From Paracoccaceae bacterium (GTDB taxonomy: Bacteria > Pseudomonadota > Alphaproteobacteria > Rhodobacterales > Rhodobacteraceae), in assembly GCA_007134405.1 (NCBI GenBank), contig SLKW01000312.1, forward strand, positions 1-7,429: DNA of 7,429 nucleotides. Reading direction: 5' to 3'. The position numbers were made by a program, and so were the translations under genes. The notes under the pieces are model-generated. The model was given only the letters and a program-made list of their open reading frames with translations, was not told the origin of the DNA and did not search any database. Shown here piece by piece: positions 6,546-7,429 of the stretch (its first letter is position 1; each line of letters opens with the position of its first letter).

Positions 6546-7429
6546 GATGATCCGCTTCACCCTCGACGGCGCCGAAGTCACCGCCGAGCCCGGCCAGACC
6601 ATCTGGGAGGTCGCGAACGGGTGCGGCCTGAAGATCCCGCATCTCTGCCACAAGCCCGCGCCGGGCTACCGCCCGGACGGCAACTGCCGCGCGTGCATGG
6701 TCGAGATCGAGGGCGAGCGAGTGCTCGCCGCCTCGTGCATCCGGGAACCCGCCGAGGGGATGGTGGTACACACCGCCACCGACCGAGCGCGGAAGGCGCG
6801 CGCGATGGTGACCGAACTGCTGCTCGCCGACCAGCCGGTGCGCGACGTGGCGCATGACCGCTCGTCGCATCTGTGGGCGACGGCCCAGGCGCAAGGCATC
6901 ACCGAGAGCCGTTTCCCGGGGCTGGAGCCGTCGCGCGTACCGCTGCTCGACGACAGCCACGTCGCCATGCGCGTCAACCTCGACGCCTGCATCCAGTGCG
7001 GGCTCTGCGTGCGCGCCTGCCGCGAGGTGCAGGTCAACGACGTGATCGGCATGGCCGGGCGCGGCCACGACACCTGGCCGGTCTTCGACTTCGCCGACCC
7101 GATGGGCCAGTCCACCTGCGTCGCCTGCGGCGAATGCGTTCAGGCCTGCCCGACCGGCGCGCTGATGGAAGCAAGCGTGCTCGACAGCTACCAGCACGGC
7201 GACAGCGCGGACCATGACAGCGAGACGCGCTCGGTCTGCCCCTTCTGCGGCGTCGGCTGCCAGGTCTCGCTCAAGGTCAAGGACGGGCGGGTGACGCACG
7301 TCGACGGCATCAACGGACCGGCGAACGAGGGCCGGCTCTGTGTCAAGGGCCGCTTCGGCTTCGACTACATCCACCACCCGCACCGGCTGACGAAGCCGCT
7401 CATCCGCCGCAAGGGCGCCGAAAAGGGCC
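6538..7429 (+). CDS. fdhA: Formate dehydrogenase catalytic alpha subunit, N-terminal part (3' end outside window)
   Basis: The first 297 residues of the catalytic subunit, which oxidises formate to CO2 at a Mo- or W-bis-MGD centre. A plant-type [2Fe-2S] domain has ligands C37, C50, C53 and C67. A double [4Fe-4S] ferredoxin domain follows (C151, C154, C157, C161 and C194, C197, C200, C204), then the cofactor-proximal [4Fe-4S] motif of the molybdopterin oxidoreductase family (C234, C237, C241, C268), with VKGRFGFDYIHHPHRLTKP after it. No cysteines occur between residues 67 and 151, so the His-Cys3 cluster motif found in NuoG is absent. There is no twin-arginine signal, so the enzyme is cytoplasmic. 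The active-site Cys/Sec and bis-MGD domains lie beyond the window; the family is about 900-1000 residues. GGGAG lies 7 nt before the chosen ATG (6538); M4 at 6547 is an alternative. The 8-bp overlap with the preceding gene implies coupled translation. Confidence 0.96.
   Translation, partial: MAEMIRFTLDGAEVTAEPGQTIWEVANGCGLKIPHLCHKPAPGYRPDGNCRACMVEIEGERVLAASCIREPAEGMVVHTATDRARKARAMVTELLLADQPVRDVAHDRSSHLWATAQAQGITESRFPGLEPSRVPLLDDSHVAMRVNLDACIQCGLCVRACREVQVNDVIGMAGRGHDTWPVFDFADPMGQSTCVACGECVQACPTGALMEASVLDSYQHGDSADHDSETRSVCPFCGVGCQVSLKVKDGRVTHVDGINGPANEGRLCVKGRFGFDYIHHPHRLTKPLIRRKGAEKG

Noticed and set aside
5118..7383. Long minus-strand open frames (511 and 378 codons) opposite the FDH subunits
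   Set aside because: They lie antisense to the conserved FDH beta/gamma and alpha genes, cross the gene boundary, and carry no recognisable motif; GC-rich third positions produce such frames.

Overview
The window is GC-rich, densely packed chromosomal DNA. Its gene content and protein style point to an alphaproteobacterium, most likely of the Rhodobacteraceae/Rhodobacterales type; this is inferred from recognised protein motifs, not from a database search. It holds a formate dehydrogenase (FDH) locus made of two divergent gene sets that start about 80 bp apart.

Minus strand, reading right to left from about 4074: fdhD (sulfurtransferase needed to activate FDH), mobA (Mo-cofactor guanylyltransferase), mobB (GTP-binding Mo-cofactor adaptor) and a very long gene that leaves the window at base 1. 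This last gene is open for 683 complete codons. It joins an N-terminal domain of about 320 residues, with the acidic-residue layout of an RNase H-like (DUF429-type) fold, to a MoeA molybdenum insertase. The mobA/mobB and mobB/moeA junctions are both 4-bp ATGA overlaps, so the set looks like one transcription unit.

Plus strand from about 4156: a DUF2478 protein with a MobB-like, P-loop-degenerate look; a fused FdsG-FdsB type NADH:acceptor subunit (thioredoxin-like [2Fe-2S] domain followed by the FMN/NADH/[4Fe-4S] domain); and the first 297 codons of the catalytic FDH alpha subunit, which overlaps the preceding gene by 8 bp and is cut by the window end.

Together the genes cover both enzyme and cofactor. 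The plus-strand genes encode a cytoplasmic NAD+-linked, metal-bis-MGD formate dehydrogenase that passes electrons from formate to NAD+. The minus-strand genes insert molybdate (MoeA), add GMP to form bis-MGD (MobA, assisted by MobB) and sulfurate the cofactor (FdhD). The 81-bp divergent gap contains a 10-bp palindrome that could serve as the -10 element for both directions.

The most unusual items are the DUF429-like/MoeA fusion, the single-cysteine form of FdhD, and the shared palindromic promoter. No RNA genes, mobile elements, CRISPR arrays or convincing intrinsic terminators were seen.
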